NCBI RefSeq assembly: GCF_902498185.1
Contig: NZ_CABVIX010000007.1
Span: forward strand, 1 to 64,000
Reading direction: 5' to 3'
Source of the DNA: Pseudomonas fluorescens
Lineage (GTDB): Bacteria > Pseudomonadota > Gammaproteobacteria > Pseudomonadales > Pseudomonadaceae
Length of the DNA: 64,000 nucleotides
Positions 38,361 to 48,660 of the stretch are shown here, piece by piece. Positions within the stretch are counted from its first letter, which is position 1, and each line of letters starts with the position of its first letter. The notes under the pieces are model-generated. The model was given only the letters and a program-made list of their open reading frames with translations, had not been told where the DNA came from and ran no database searches. The position numbers were made by a program, and so were the translations under genes.

Positions 38361-39509
38361 ATGATCACCAGCAAGTTGCCGAACGTCGGCACCACCATCT
38401 TCACGACCATGTCCCAGCTTGCCGCGCAAACCGGCGCGCTGAACCTCTCCCAGGGATTTCCCGACTTCAATGGCCCACAGCCCCTGCTCGAGGCAGTGGC
38501 CAGGCATGTGCTCGCCGGGCATAACCAGTATTCGCCTTCGACCGGTCTGCCAGCTTTACGCCAGCAGGTTGCGGCAAAGATCGCCTGCAGTTACGGCGTA
38601 GCGGTGGATGCCGACAGCGAAGTCACGATCACTCCAGGCGCCACTGAGGCGATCTTCTGTGCGATCCAGGCGGTGATTCACCCCGGTGACGAGGTCATCG
38701 TCTTCGACCCTTGCTACGACAGCTATGAGCCGTCGGTCGAGCTGGCAGGTGGGCGTTGCGTGCATGTGCAGCTGAGCGACGGCGATTTCAGCATCGACTG
38801 GCAGCGCCTGGCCGATGCCATCAGCCCACGCACGCGGATGATCGTCCTCAATTCACCGCACAACCCCAGCGGCGCCCTGATTACTCGCGATGACCTGGAC
38901 AAGCTGGCGTTGCTGATCGCCGAGCGGGACATCTATGTTCTCAGCGACGAGGTCTACGAGCACCTGGTGTTCGACGGGGCGGAGCACGCCAGCGTGCTGG
39001 CCCACGAGGCGTTGTATGCCCGGGCCTTTGTGGTGAGCTCGTTCGGCAAGACCTATCACGTCACGGGCTGGAAGACGGGATACGTGGTCGCGCCTGCGGC
39101 CTTGAGTGCGGAGCTGCGCAAGGTTCACCAGTATGTGAATTTCTGCGGGGTGACCCCGTTGCAATACGGCCTGGCGGATTTCATGGCTGGCCACCCTGAG
39201 CATGTCGAGCAGCTTCCGGCCTTCTACCAGGCCAAGCGTGATCTGATCTGCGACCTCCTGCTGACCTCGCGCTTGCGCTTCACCCGCACCGCCGGTACCT
39301 ATTTCCAGCTGGTCGACTATTCGCAGATCCGGCCCGACCTGAACGACGTCGACATGGCCCTGTGGCTGACCCGCGAACACGGCGTGGCTACGATACCCGT
39401 GTCGGTGTTCTACCAGCGGCCAATCCCCGGGCAGCGCCTGGTGCGCCTGTGCTTTGCCAAACGTGAGGAGACGCTGCGCCAGGCAGCGGAAAAACTATGC
39501 GCGATCTGA
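38361..39509 (+). CDS. PLP-dependent aminotransferase (YbdL/MtnE-like)
   Basis: 382 aa, class I/II fold with LNLSQGFPDFNGPQPLL, NSPHNPSGALI, SDEVYEHLVFDG and the PLP lysine in SFGKTYHVTGWKTGY. It resembles methionine or glutamine-keto-acid transaminases. The next gene overlaps its end and encodes an omega-amidase, which supports a glutamine transaminase role in methionine salvage (inference). Confidence 0.88.
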   Translation: MITSKLPNVGTTIFTTMSQLAAQTGALNLSQGFPDFNGPQPLLEAVARHVLAGHNQYSPSTGLPALRQQVAAKIACSYGVAVDADSEVTITPGATEAIFCAIQAVIHPGDEVIVFDPCYDSYEPSVELAGGRCVHVQLSDGDFSIDWQRLADAISPRTRMIVLNSPHNPSGALITRDDLDKLALLIAERDIYVLSDEVYEHLVFDGAEHASVLAHEALYARAFVVSSFGKTYHVTGWKTGYVVAPAALSAELRKVHQYVNFCGVTPLQYGLADFMAGHPEHVEQLPAFYQAKRDLICDLLLTSRLRFTRTAGTYFQLVDYSQIRPDLNDVDMALWLTREHGVATIPVSVFYQRPIPGQRLVRLCFAKREETLRQAAEKLCAI

Positions 39510-40288
39510 GTGCACTGCCCAACCTGAAAATCGCCCTGGTGCAGACCAGCCTTGCCTGGCAGGACCCATTGGCGAACTACGCGCGGTTCGAGGTGCTGCT
39601 GGAACAGGTCGGCGATGTCGACCTGGTGATCCTGCCCGAGATGTTCACCACCGGTTTCTCCATGGATTCAGAGAAACTTGCCGAGCCTGAGAACGGACCC
39701 ACCTACAAGTGGCTCAAGACCCAGGCCAGCAAGCTCGATGCGGTAGTCACTGGCAGCGTGATCATCCAGGCAGCCGATGGCAGCCACCGTAACCGCCTGC
39801 TCTGGGCGCGGCCCGACGGCGAGATACTGCACTACGACAAGCGCCACCTGTTCCGCATGGCTGGCGAGCACAAGCATTACACCCCCGGCGAGCGCCAGGT
39901 GCAGTTCGAACTCAAGGGTTGGCGTATCCGCCCGCTGATCTGCTACGACCTGCGTTTTCCGGTATGGAGCCGTGACCCGCAGGATACCGATCTGCTGCTG
40001 TATACCGCCAACTGGCCAGCAGCCCGGCGCCTGCACTGGAACCGTCTGCTGCCCGCGAGGGGCATCGAGAACCTGTGTTACGTGGCGGCGGTGAACCGGG
40101 TGGGAACGGACGGCAAGGGCTTTGCCTACTCAGGAGACAGCCAGGTGCTGGATTTCCACGGTGAGACCGTGCTCAGCGCAGGGGAGGCGGACGGCGTGTT
40201 CACCGCAATACTGAGCGCGGCAGACCTCGCGGCCTACCGCACACGCTTCCCGGCGAACCTGGATGCCGACACGTTCGATCTGCATTGA
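39497..40288 (+). CDS. Omega-amidase, nitrilase family (YafV-like)
   Basis: 263 aa. Catalytic Glu in VILPEMFTTGF, Lys in HYDKRHLF and Cys in LICYDLRFP give the nitrilase triad. It likely hydrolyses alpha-ketoglutaramate or ketosuccinamate made by the overlapping aminotransferase (13-base overlap). Confidence 0.9.
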   Translation: MRDLSALPNLKIALVQTSLAWQDPLANYARFEVLLEQVGDVDLVILPEMFTTGFSMDSEKLAEPENGPTYKWLKTQASKLDAVVTGSVIIQAADGSHRNRLLWARPDGEILHYDKRHLFRMAGEHKHYTPGERQVQFELKGWRIRPLICYDLRFPVWSRDPQDTDLLLYTANWPAARRLHWNRLLPARGIENLCYVAAVNRVGTDGKGFAYSGDSQVLDFHGETVLSAGEADGVFTAILSAADLAAYRTRFPANLDADTFDLH

Positions 40289-40297
40289 GCCCCTGAG

Positions 40298-40322
40298 GTC
40301 GCCGCCGCCAGGGTGCGGCGAC
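40298..40322. terminator. Hairpin between convergent genes
   Basis: GTCGCCGC (40298-40305) pairs with GCGGCGAC (40315-40322) between the omega-amidase and the reductase gene; there is no clear T run. Confidence 0.5.
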
Positions 40323-40327
40323 GGCCG

Positions 40328-42892
40328 CTAGTACACATCCCGCCGGTAGCGGCCGTCTTCGATCAGCTGCTGCACTGCCTCGGTACCCAGCACCTCGTAC
40401 AGCACCGCATCGACGCCCGATGCCATGCCTTGCTGGCTGCCACAGATATACACGCAGGCGCCGTCGTTTATCCATTGGCGCAGTTGATCCGCCTGCTCGC
40501 GCAGCACATCCTGCACATACACCTTCTGCGCCTGATCCCGGGAAAACGCCAGGTCCAGCCGCACAAGATCGCCGCTCTCAAGCCAGCCGGACAATTCCTT
40601 GCCACACAGCATGTCGTGCGCCCGATTACGCTCGCCATACAGCAACCAATTGCGCTGATCACCAGCAACTATCCGCGCCTTGAGCAGGCTGCGCAGGCCG
40701 GCCAGGCCAGTGCCATTTCCGATCAGCACCATCGGCACCGACGCCGGCGGCAGATGGAAGGCGCTGTTGCGGCGCAGGCGCAGGTTGACGCCGCCGTCGA
40801 GCGGCAGGTACTCGGTCAGCCAGCCCGAGCCCAGTCCCAGGCTGCCGTCGGGGAGCCGCTCCTGGCGCACGATCAGCTCCAGCACGCCATCACTGGCAAT
40901 GGAAGCAATGGAATATTCACGCGGACCGATCGGTGCCAGTGACTCCACCAGCGCCTGAGCGTGCACGCCGACAAGGTGTTCACGGCCGGTGGGCAGGTTA
41001 CGGCTGGCCAGTGCCTGGGACAGGGTTTCAGTCAGGCCGCAGAGCTGCACGGGGCTGTTCGGATCAAGTCCCAGGCCCGCGAGGAAGGCGCTGACCCGTT
41101 GCTGGCCATTGCGAGGCATGATTTCGACGAGGTCGCCTGCCTCCCAGCTCGCCGGCTGGTCAGGCCGCAGCCCCAGCAGGTAGACCGGTGCGCCCTGGCT
41201 TCCAGGGTTGAGCAGCGTGCGCTGGCGCAGGCTCCAGTTGCCATAGCTCGGCGGCTGCCAGGCGGCGACAGGCTGGGTGCCAGTCAGTTGCGCCAGTTCC
41301 TGCTGCCATAACTGCAGGGCAGCAGGGTCGGCGCTGTCAACCTCTACAGGGCTGAAGGCGCTGTTTGCGCCGCGCTCCGCCAACCAGGACTGGAGACGCC
41401 GTGCGAATCCGCAGAAATGCGGGTACTGGCGATCTCCCAGGGCGAGCACTGCGTAGTGAAGGTTGTCAAGTGCCCAAGGCTGACCTAACACCTTGCGCTC
41501 GAAGCCACGGGCACTGTCCGGCGCTTCGCCGTCGCCGAAGGTGCTGATGACGAACAACGCGCGTTGCGCCTGGCGCAGGTCATGTTCACCCAGCTCGCCA
41601 AGCGGTCTTACCTGCACCGGCATGCCTGCGGCCTGCAGTTGTCCGGCGCTCTGCCAGGCCAGCTGTTCGGCAAACCCGCTCTGGCTGGCAAAACCGATCA
41701 GCCAGCTGTCGCCTCGAGGGGCATGGCCAGACACCCTGCCACGGGCAGCCCGCACCTGGCGCTTCTTGCGGCGACGGTCGAGATAGAGCAGCCAGCCGGT
41801 CACGAAGAACAGTGGCATGCTCAGGCTTGCCACGGTCACGATGATGCGCCCGGTCAGGCCGAAGTAGCTGCCGGTGTGCAAGGCATACACGCTGGCCAGC
41901 AGCTGGGCCTTGAACGATTTGTCGTTGTACTTTTCGTGACGCTTCACCGCGCCATTGGCGGGGTCGAGGGTCAGCGTATTGAATGCACGCTCGTGGTCGG
42001 CATCCTCCATCAGGTAGAACAGCGTTGCCGGCTGGCCACCCGCGGGCGGCAGGCGCAGGTTGTAGGTCGCTAGCCCTGGACCTGCGGCGTTGCGCAGGCT
42101 GGTCCAGATGGCGTCGTAGTCGACCACCAGCGGCGGGGCGTTCTTGTCTGGCCGGGGCGGGCCATGACGGCCCCGGCCTTCGCCACGCCTTTGCTGTTCA
42201 CCAGCCGGCGGTGTATCGGCGAGCAGGCGATTGAGGCCTTCGCGATACCATTCATACGACCAGAAGAGCCCCGTCAGTGCGAACAGGAGGTAGAACAGCA
42301 GGCACCAGGTGCCGAAGACGGCGTGGAGATCCCAATTGAACGCTCGGCCTTTCTTCGCCCAATCGAACGTCAGCCACACCCGCCAGTTCAGCGGCTTGCG
42401 CGGCCAGCGCAGGTACAGTCCCGACAGGCAGAAGAAGACCAGCATCAAGGTGCAGGCGCCAGTGATCTGCCGGCCAGTGTCGCCAATGGCCAGAAAACGG
42501 TGCAGCTGCAGCATGAAATTGAAGAAGCCCTGGCCTGTGGCATCGGCCTTGAGTTCTCCCGTGTAGGGATCGGCGTAGCGCAGCTGGCCACGCCGCTCAC
42601 CCGGTGGGGGCGTGAAGAAGATGCGCGCGGCATTGCCTTCGCGGGTATCGACCCACAGCATCGAGACCTTGTCGCCCTGCGCGGCCTCGACCCGGCGTAC
42701 CAGCTCAGCAGGCGGCAGGACGCCTTCCTGGCGGACTTCGACCTTGAGCACATCGGCGTTGAACAGGCGCAGCAGTTCTTCCTGGAACGAATAGACCGCG
42801 CCGGTAATGCCCATCAACGCCAGTACCAGGCCTGCGGTGATGCCAAAGAACCAGTGCAGCTGAAACAGCGACTTCTTCACCACATCGATCAC
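40328..42892 (-). CDS. PepSY-flavodoxin-FAD/NADPH reductase fusion
   Basis: 854 aa. Residues 1-375 form a PepSY-associated membrane domain with four membrane segments ([20 protein letters not shown] near the start). Residues about 396-530 are flavodoxin-like ([33 protein letters not shown]), and about 545-854 is a CysJ-like FAD/NADPH reductase ([37 protein letters not shown]). It probably passes electrons across the inner membrane, for example to reduce ferric siderophores. It lies next to a siderophore receptor in the same direction. Confidence 0.88.
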   Translation of the reverse strand: MIDVVKKSLFQLHWFFGITAGLVLALMGITGAVYSFQEELLRLFNADVLKVEVRQEGVLPPAELVRRVEAAQGDKVSMLWVDTREGNAARIFFTPPPGERRGQLRYADPYTGELKADATGQGFFNFMLQLHRFLAIGDTGRQITGACTLMLVFFCLSGLYLRWPRKPLNWRVWLTFDWAKKGRAFNWDLHAVFGTWCLLFYLLFALTGLFWSYEWYREGLNRLLADTPPAGEQQRRGEGRGRHGPPRPDKNAPPLVVDYDAIWTSLRNAAGPGLATYNLRLPPAGGQPATLFYLMEDADHERAFNTLTLDPANGAVKRHEKYNDKSFKAQLLASVYALHTGSYFGLTGRIIVTVASLSMPLFFVTGWLLYLDRRRKKRQVRAARGRVSGHAPRGDSWLIGFASQSGFAEQLAWQSAGQLQAAGMPVQVRPLGELGEHDLRQAQRALFVISTFGDGEAPDSARGFERKVLGQPWALDNLHYAVLALGDRQYPHFCGFARRLQSWLAERGANSAFSPVEVDSADPAALQLWQQELAQLTGTQPVAAWQPPSYGNWSLRQRTLLNPGSQGAPVYLLGLRPDQPASWEAGDLVEIMPRNGQQRVSAFLAGLGLDPNSPVQLCGLTETLSQALASRNLPTGREHLVGVHAQALVESLAPIGPREYSIASIASDGVLELIVRQERLPDGSLGLGSGWLTEYLPLDGGVNLRLRRNSAFHLPPASVPMVLIGNGTGLAGLRSLLKARIVAGDQRNWLLYGERNRAHDMLCGKELSGWLESGDLVRLDLAFSRDQAQKVYVQDVLREQADQLRQWINDGACVYICGSQQGMASGVDAVLYEVLGTEAVQQLIEDGRYRRDVY

Positions 42893-42941
42893 CTTCTCTT
42901 GCCCGCCACGACCGGCGCGGAATGCATTATGCCTTGATACA

Positions 42942-42972
42942 CAAAAGCCCCGCCCACGGGCGTGGGCAGGGC
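42942..42972 (-). terminator. Terminator after TonB receptor gene
   Basis: Twelve-base arms with one mismatch (42947-42958 with 42961-42972), and TTTTG following on the minus strand. Confidence 0.75.
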
Positions 42973-42990
42973 CTGCTGATCAGCCGTTCC

Positions 42991-45288
42991 TTAGAAGTGA
43001 ACGCTGGTGGTCAGTAACGCGGTGCGCCCGGCGGCCTGGTTGGCGAAGTGGGTCGAGAAGGCCTTGTCGTAGTAGACCTCGTTGGTGAGGTTCTGCACGT
43101 TCAGTTGCAGATCGACGTTCTTGGTCAACTTGTAGGCTGCCATGGCGTCATAGCGCACATAGCTGTCGACCATGGTGGTGTTGGCCACGCTGCCGAACAC
43201 GTCATCCACATAGAACGCGCCGCCGCCGATGGTCAACCTCGGCGTCAGGCTGTAGGTGGTCCAGAGGCTGGCGCTGTTGTTCGGCGTGTTGGGCAGCTGG
43301 TTGCCATCATTGGCTGAGTTCAGCGGACCGCCGTCGATCTGGCGTGCCTGCATGTAGGTGTAGCCAGCGAACACTTGCCATTGGTCAGTAAGCTTGCCGC
43401 TGGCCGACAGCTCGATGCCTTGGACGCGGGTCTTGCCGACGTTCTCGTAACTGGTGGTGTCGACCTGGACGCGGGCATTTTCCTTCTCGGTGCGGAACAG
43501 TGCCGCAGTCAACGACAGGCGCTGGTCGAGCAAGTCCCACTTGGTGCCGATTTCGTAGTTGGTGGTTTCTTCCGGCTCCAGGTCGCTGCTCAGCAGGCGG
43601 CCCTGGCGATCGGTGCTGCCTGGCAGCACGTTACCTTCCATGCCTTCACCGAGCATGGCACCTGGCGGAGTAGCGGAGGTCGCGTAGGAAACATACACGC
43701 TGCCATTGTCGGTCGGCTTCCACACCAGGCCCAGCTGGCCGGTGAAGAACTCGCTGGTGTCCTCGCCCTTCGCAGTGGTAGTCCCGGCGGCGTCGTAGGT
43801 CTTGTAGTCAGTGTCGAAGTGGTCGTAGCGCAGCCCCATGTTCAGCAGCCACTGAGGGGACAACTCCAGCGTGTCGAACACATAGATCGCGCGGGTCTTG
43901 CTCTTGGTGGTGGTGCCAGCGTAGTTGCGGGCGATGCTGCCGTCCCACGCGTCATCCGGATTCGGATTGCTCAGCGAGGTGCAGTTGTAGCCGCTGGACA
44001 CGATCATCCCTGGCGTGCAGTTGGTGGAACTGCCCGTCGTGCCTGGGGTGGTGTCGGTGTCGACGGTGTAGGAAGAACGCTTGCTTTCCTCGCGGCTCAG
44101 CTCGATACCGGTGGAAAAGCTGTTCTTGAAGCCCGCCACGTAGAAATCGCCGAACAGGTCCGTCTGGTTGGTGGTGGTGGCAGTGTTGCCCACGCGGCTG
44201 TTGGCCCGGCGCCAGACGCTGCCGTTGTTGACGTTGGCCTTGCTGTCGTCTGGCTGGGTGAGGATGTAGTCCTGCATGCTGTTGCCGTGGCGCAGCGTGT
44301 TCTTGACAGTCAGCGCATCGGTCAGGTCGTGCTCAACGGCAAAGGTCGCGATGTCTACACGGCTCTTGCGGAAGTCGCGGCCGGTGAGGCCATAGAAGTT
44401 GTCGCTGTCGCCGCCGTCGTACGGCTTGCTTGGGTCTGCCGAAGTACGGTTGCCGGTGCCGCCGGTGGGTACTGTGTAGGGGATGCCCGAGTCTGGAAGG
44501 TCGTCGCTTTCCAGATGGTAGTAGTCCAGGTTGACCCGGGTCGGCGTGCCAAGACCAAAGGCGAGCGACGGGGCAATGCCCCAGCGGTCGTAGTCGACCT
44601 TGTCGCGGCCGGCCACATTGCTTTCATGGCTCATCAGGTTGAGGCGCCCGGCCACACTGTCGCTGAACTGGTAGTTGCCATCAAGGGTATAGCGCTGCGT
44701 CTGATCGCTGCCCCAGGTGTAACCTGCGTCGAACGAATTGCCCAGGTGCGCGCGCTTGCTCACCAGGTTGATCGTACCGCCGGCCGCGCCGCGACCGCCG
44801 ATGGCCGAGTTCGGACCCTTGGCCACCTCGACCGATTCGACGGCGAAGATCTCGCGGGTCTGCGCGCCGGTGTCACGCACGCCGTCGAGGTAGGTGTCGC
44901 CCTGTGCATCGAAACCGCGGATGAATGGACGATCACCCTGTGGGTTGCCACCTTCTCCTGCTCCGAACGTGATGCCCGGAACGGTGCGCAAGGCATCTTG
45001 CAGGCTCAGGGCATTGGTGTCCTTGATCACTTGCTGCGGGATGACAGTCACCGAGCGCGGGGTATCCACCAGAGGTGCCGTGTACTTGGAGGACGATGCC
45101 TTCTCGACCTTGTAGTCAGTGCTGGCCTGTTCGGCTGTACTGGTCACGCTGGTAGCGTCCAGGGCAATGGCGGCACTGTTGGCAGCAGGTTCTGCGGCGT
45201 AGACAGGGGCGGCACTGATCGCGACGCCGATGGCGGAAGCAAGCAGACGAGGGGAACTCACAGCAGAAGGCACGTAATGACGCAGCAT
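42991..45288 (-). CDS. TonB-dependent catecholate siderophore receptor (Fiu/PiuA-like)
   Basis: 765 aa. Signal peptide (about residues 1-31, ending APVYAAEPA), plug domain with DTPRSVTVIPQQVI and GGRGAAGGTINLVSKR, 22-strand barrel and a terminal aromatic residue (TTSVHF). It takes up ferric siderophores at the outer membrane. The piuC gene diverges from its promoter region, an arrangement known for PiuA/Fiu-type receptors. Confidence 0.92.
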   Translation of the reverse strand: MLRHYVPSAVSSPRLLASAIGVAISAAPVYAAEPAANSAAIALDATSVTSTAEQASTDYKVEKASSSKYTAPLVDTPRSVTVIPQQVIKDTNALSLQDALRTVPGITFGAGEGGNPQGDRPFIRGFDAQGDTYLDGVRDTGAQTREIFAVESVEVAKGPNSAIGGRGAAGGTINLVSKRAHLGNSFDAGYTWGSDQTQRYTLDGNYQFSDSVAGRLNLMSHESNVAGRDKVDYDRWGIAPSLAFGLGTPTRVNLDYYHLESDDLPDSGIPYTVPTGGTGNRTSADPSKPYDGGDSDNFYGLTGRDFRKSRVDIATFAVEHDLTDALTVKNTLRHGNSMQDYILTQPDDSKANVNNGSVWRRANSRVGNTATTTNQTDLFGDFYVAGFKNSFSTGIELSREESKRSSYTVDTDTTPGTTGSSTNCTPGMIVSSGYNCTSLSNPNPDDAWDGSIARNYAGTTTKSKTRAIYVFDTLELSPQWLLNMGLRYDHFDTDYKTYDAAGTTTAKGEDTSEFFTGQLGLVWKPTDNGSVYVSYATSATPPGAMLGEGMEGNVLPGSTDRQGRLLSSDLEPEETTNYEIGTKWDLLDQRLSLTAALFRTEKENARVQVDTTSYENVGKTRVQGIELSASGKLTDQWQVFAGYTYMQARQIDGGPLNSANDGNQLPNTPNNSASLWTTYSLTPRLTIGGGAFYVDDVFGSVANTTMVDSYVRYDAMAAYKLTKNVDLQLNVQNLTNEVYYDKAFSTHFANQAAGRTALLTTSVHF

Positions 45289-45338
45289 GGTGAATGGGTC
45301 CTACCCGGTATTTTTAGGCTGCGAAATATAATGTAATG

Positions 45339-45355
45339 AATTGTTAGTAACAATT
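45339..45355. promoter_or_regulatory. Possible Fur site between receptor gene and piuC
   Basis: AATTGTT (45339-45345) and AACAATT (45349-45355) form a perfect inverted repeat in an AT-rich divergent promoter region, next to GAGAATTGTTTTTA. Iron control by Fur is expected for such receptors, but the match to the Fur consensus is loose. Confidence 0.4.
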
Positions 45356-45505
45356 GAGAATTGTTTTTATTCACGCTGTCTTTACAAAATTTACACATTT
45401 TCTGTGATCGGCTTTTCCCGCTGACACAACATCTGTCATTTTTGACTTGTGGTGGACCAATGGGAATCAATACCATTGGCGCCCTTGCCCCTCAGGTACC
45501 TTCCC

Positions 45506-46186
45506 ATGCTTCTCCACATTCCCGCGCTCTTCACCGCCGATGAAGTGGCACGCATACGCGTGGCCCTGGAGCAGGCCGACTGGGCGGATGGCAAGGTCAC
45601 CGCCGGGTACCAGTCGGCCAAGGCCAAGCACAACCTGCAACTGCCTGAAGGGCACCCCCTGGCCAAGGAAATTGGCACCGCGCTGATCGAGCGCCTGTGG
45701 AGCACCCCACGGTTCATGTCGGCGGCGTTGCCGCACAAGGTCTTTCCACCGCTGGTCAATTGTTACCGTGAAGGCGGCAATTTCGGTTTTCACATCGACA
45801 ACGCCTTGCGCCAACCGCGCGGCAGCCATGAGCGGGTGCGCACCGATCTGTCCTCGACCCTGTTCCTGAGCGAACCCGACAGCTATGACGGCGGCGAACT
45901 GGTGATCCAGGACACCTATGGCGAACAGCAGGTCAAGCTGGCGGCCGGCGACCTGGTGCTGTACCCCGGCACCAGCCTGCACAAGGTCAATCCGGTCACA
46001 CGCGGGGCGCGCTATGCGGCGTTTTTCTGGACCCAGAGCCTTGTGCGAGAGGACAGCCAGCGTGCCTTGCTGTTCGAGATGGACAACGCTATCCAGCAAC
46101 TGACCGCCGATGTGCCCGATCATCCGGCGTTGATTCAGCTCACCGGGACTTATCACAATCTTCTGCGCCGCTGGGTCGAGGTCTGA
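45506..46186 (+). CDS. piuC: PKHD-type Fe(II)/2-oxoglutarate hydroxylase PiuC
   Basis: 226 aa from the ATG at 45506 ([17 protein letters not shown]), with AGG upstream. Iron ligands are in NFGFHIDNA (His, Asp) and TSLHKVNPV (His), and Arg in [11 protein letters not shown] binds 2-oxoglutarate. It accompanies PiuA/Fiu receptors; its substrate is not established. Confidence 0.93.
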   Translation: MLLHIPALFTADEVARIRVALEQADWADGKVTAGYQSAKAKHNLQLPEGHPLAKEIGTALIERLWSTPRFMSAALPHKVFPPLVNCYREGGNFGFHIDNALRQPRGSHERVRTDLSSTLFLSEPDSYDGGELVIQDTYGEQQVKLAAGDLVLYPGTSLHKVNPVTRGARYAAFFWTQSLVREDSQRALLFEMDNAIQQLTADVPDHPALIQLTGTYHNLLRRWVEV

Positions 46187-46187
46187 C

Positions 46188-46934
46188 ATGAGCTACAACC
46201 TGCGGCGTGAAGAAAACGTCGACGCCGATCAGTTGCGCAGCATGCTCGAAGACAGCCCAGGACAAGCTGCGCAAGCCATCCTGGCGGCTGCGGGCGAAGG
46301 TATCGTCCAGGCGCAGTTGCTACTGGGGCAGATCCTGCTGGACGGCCGCGGCATCGAGCGCGACCCGGTACTGGCCCGGCAATGGTTCACGATCGCCGCC
46401 CAAGGCGGCAGCGCCATGGCGCACAACATGCTCGGGCGTTGCCTGGAGCATGGCTGGGGCGGCGAGCAGGACCTGGCACAGGCGGTGACGCATTACCGCA
46501 CCGCGGCCCAGGCGGGGCTGGACTGGGGTCTTTACAACTACGCCAACATGCTCGGCACAGGCAGGGGCGTGGCACAGGACCAGGCGGGTGCCTTCGCCGC
46601 CTACCGCCGGGCGGCGCAGGAGGGACATGCCAAGTCGATGAACCTGCTGGGCCGTTATCTGGAACTGGGGATCGCCTGTGATGCGGACTTCACCCGCGCC
46701 CGGCGCTGGTACCGGCGTTCGGCGCAGGCTGGAGATTTCCGCGGGCAGTTCAGCCATGCAGCGGTGCTGGCGGAGCACGGAGATGTCCCGGAAGCATTGA
46801 GCTGGTTGCGACGGGCGCTGGAGGCGGGCAATGCGAATTTTCTCCGCAGCAGCATTCCTGAGCTGGAACGGGCGGAAGATGCGAGGGTGCGGGGGATGGC
46901 GCAGCGGTATCGGGAGCGGTTGGCGCAGATGTGA
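46188..46934 (+). CDS. Sel1-like repeat protein
   Basis: 248 aa with about five Sel1/TPR-like repeats (AQLLLGQILLDGRGIERDPV; AHNMLGRCLEHGWGGEQDLA; YNYANMLGTGRGVAQDQAG). No signal peptide is seen. It starts one base after piuC and is probably co-transcribed. It likely works as a protein-interaction scaffold. Confidence 0.88.
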   Translation: MSYNLRREENVDADQLRSMLEDSPGQAAQAILAAAGEGIVQAQLLLGQILLDGRGIERDPVLARQWFTIAAQGGSAMAHNMLGRCLEHGWGGEQDLAQAVTHYRTAAQAGLDWGLYNYANMLGTGRGVAQDQAGAFAAYRRAAQEGHAKSMNLLGRYLELGIACDADFTRARRWYRRSAQAGDFRGQFSHAAVLAEHGDVPEALSWLRRALEAGNANFLRSSIPELERAEDARVRGMAQRYRERLAQM

Positions 46935-46938
46935 TGCA

Positions 46939-46957
46939 GGGGCCGCAAAGCGGCCCC
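46939..46957. terminator. Hairpin between convergent genes
   Basis: GGGGCCGC and GCGGCCCC with an AAA loop, between the Sel1 gene and the decarboxylase gene. Confidence 0.6.
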
Positions 46958-46964
46958 CGCATAC

Positions 46965-48128
46965 TCAGAGGTAGTACGCCTTCAACGGTGGGAAGCCATT
47001 GAATTCCACCGCGCTGTAGCTGGTGGTGTACGCCCCGGTCGACAGCCAGTACATCCGGTCACCGATCGCCAGGTTCAGCGGCAAGCCGTATTTGTACTGT
47101 TCGTACATGATGTCGGCGCTGTCGCAGGTCGGACCTGCGATCACTACTTCTTCCATCTCGCCTTTCTTCTCGGTCCAGATCGGGAACTTGATGGACTCGT
47201 CCATGGTTTCGATCAAGCCCGAGAACTTGCCCACGTCGGTGTAGACCCAACGCTCGACTGCGGTGCGCGACTTGCGTGCAACCAGCACCACTTCACTGAC
47301 CAGAATGCCGGCGTTGGCAATCAGCGAGCGTCCAGGCTCCAGGATGATTTCCGGCAGATCATCACCGAAGTCTTCCTTCAGGAAACGGATGATCTCGTCG
47401 GCATAGGTTTCCAGGCTGTTGGTACGGGTGATGTAGTTGGCTGGGAAGCCACCACCCATGTTGATCAGCTTGAGGACGATGCCGTCTTCTTCCTTCAGGC
47501 GCTCGAAGATCACCTTGACCTTGGCGATGGCCGCATCCCATACGCTGATGTCGCGCTGCTGGGAACCGACGTGGAAGGAGATGCCGTAAGGCACCAGGCC
47601 CAGGTCACGGGCGAGGATCAGCAGGTCCATGGCCATGTCGGTCTGGCAGCCGAACTTGCGCGACAGCGGCCAGTCGGCGGTGGTGGAGCCTTCGGTGAGG
47701 ATACGCACGTAGACCTTGGCGCCCGGCGCGGCCTTGGCGATGTTGCGCAGGTCGGCTTCAGAGTCGGTGGCGAACAGGCGCACGCCCTTCTCGAAGAAGT
47801 AGCGGATGTCCTTGGACTTCTTGATGGTGTTGCCGTAGCTGATGCGGTCGGCGCTGACGCCCTGGTTCATCACCTTGTCCAGCTCGTAGATCGAGGCGAT
47901 GTCGAAGTTCGAGCCCTTGTCCTTGAGCAGGTCGATGATCTCGACCGCCGGATTGGCCTTGACGGCGTAGTAGACCTTGGCGAATTCGAACCCGGCGCGC
48001 AGGTCGTCATAGGCCTTGCTGATCATCTGGGTATCGATGACGACGAAAGGGGTTTCCTGCTTGTCGGCGAATGCCTTCATTTTCTGGAAGGTTTCACGCG
48101 CGAAATAATCTTCGACCTGGATCGACAT
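46965..48128 (-). CDS. speC: Ornithine/lysine decarboxylase, fold III
   Basis: 387 aa from the ATG at 48128 (MSIQVEDYFARETF). Alanine-racemase-type PLP decarboxylase: PLP lysine in YYAVKANPAV, HVGSQQRD, MGGGFPANY, EPGRSLIANAG and the substrate-binding Cys in GPTCDSADIM. It makes putrescine (and possibly cadaverine) for polyamine synthesis. Confidence 0.92.
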   Translation of the reverse strand: MSIQVEDYFARETFQKMKAFADKQETPFVVIDTQMISKAYDDLRAGFEFAKVYYAVKANPAVEIIDLLKDKGSNFDIASIYELDKVMNQGVSADRISYGNTIKKSKDIRYFFEKGVRLFATDSEADLRNIAKAAPGAKVYVRILTEGSTTADWPLSRKFGCQTDMAMDLLILARDLGLVPYGISFHVGSQQRDISVWDAAIAKVKVIFERLKEEDGIVLKLINMGGGFPANYITRTNSLETYADEIIRFLKEDFGDDLPEIILEPGRSLIANAGILVSEVVLVARKSRTAVERWVYTDVGKFSGLIETMDESIKFPIWTEKKGEMEEVVIAGPTCDSADIMYEQYKYGLPLNLAIGDRMYWLSTGAYTTSYSAVEFNGFPPLKAYYL

Positions 48129-48530
48129 GCTCAGGGACTCCATGGGCAAACTGAAAAGATAAGTGGCTGCAACTGAACGTCCTCCGTATCCCCACTTTGG
48201 TTCGCCTACTTCCCCGGATGGATCGTTTCCAGCATGGACGTTCGGCGCGAACTTTAGGACCTGAGGGGATCAAGATCAACAAAAAATATTGCAGCTTTAC
48301 AGGGATCGGACGCGTGTGGGCAGTGGATGTTCCGCGAGGGCTGCCGGGCGTTAAATATTGTGGAATAGGGCGGGTTTGGCCGGGGATGGCGTGAGGGGGA
48401 ACGATGGGCGAGGTTCGCTGCATGGAGGGGGAAAAAGGGGATGCGGACCGTTGGTCATGTAGGCGCCGAAACAGCGTAATGAGGGGCTGCTGTTCATATT
48501 TATGGCCACGAAAATATCTGCGAATCCGAT
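48129..48530. other. Upstream region of speC, no gene
   Basis: About 400 bases with no convincing gene. The part next to speC must carry its promoter; I cannot fix boxes with confidence. Confidence 0.5.
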
Positions 48531-48627
48531 GGCCTCTTCGCGGCTAAAGCCACTCCCACAGGTACGGTGCAGGCATGAGAGCACTGCTCCATGGCTGTGG
48601 GAGCGGTTTTAGCCGCGAAGAGGCCGG
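48531..48627. repeat. Pair of inverted REP sequences
   Basis: GGCCTCTTCGCGGCTAAAGC (48531-48550) leads into CACTCCCACAGG, and the inverted partner CTGTGGGAGCGG to GCCGCGAAGAGGCCGG lies at 48594-48627. This matches the P. putida type of extragenic palindromic repeat. The pair sits upstream of speC and downstream of the ABC transporter operon. Confidence 0.8.
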
Positions 48628-48660
48628 TACAGCCAGCGTACCCGCCAGGTCAGAACTCGA

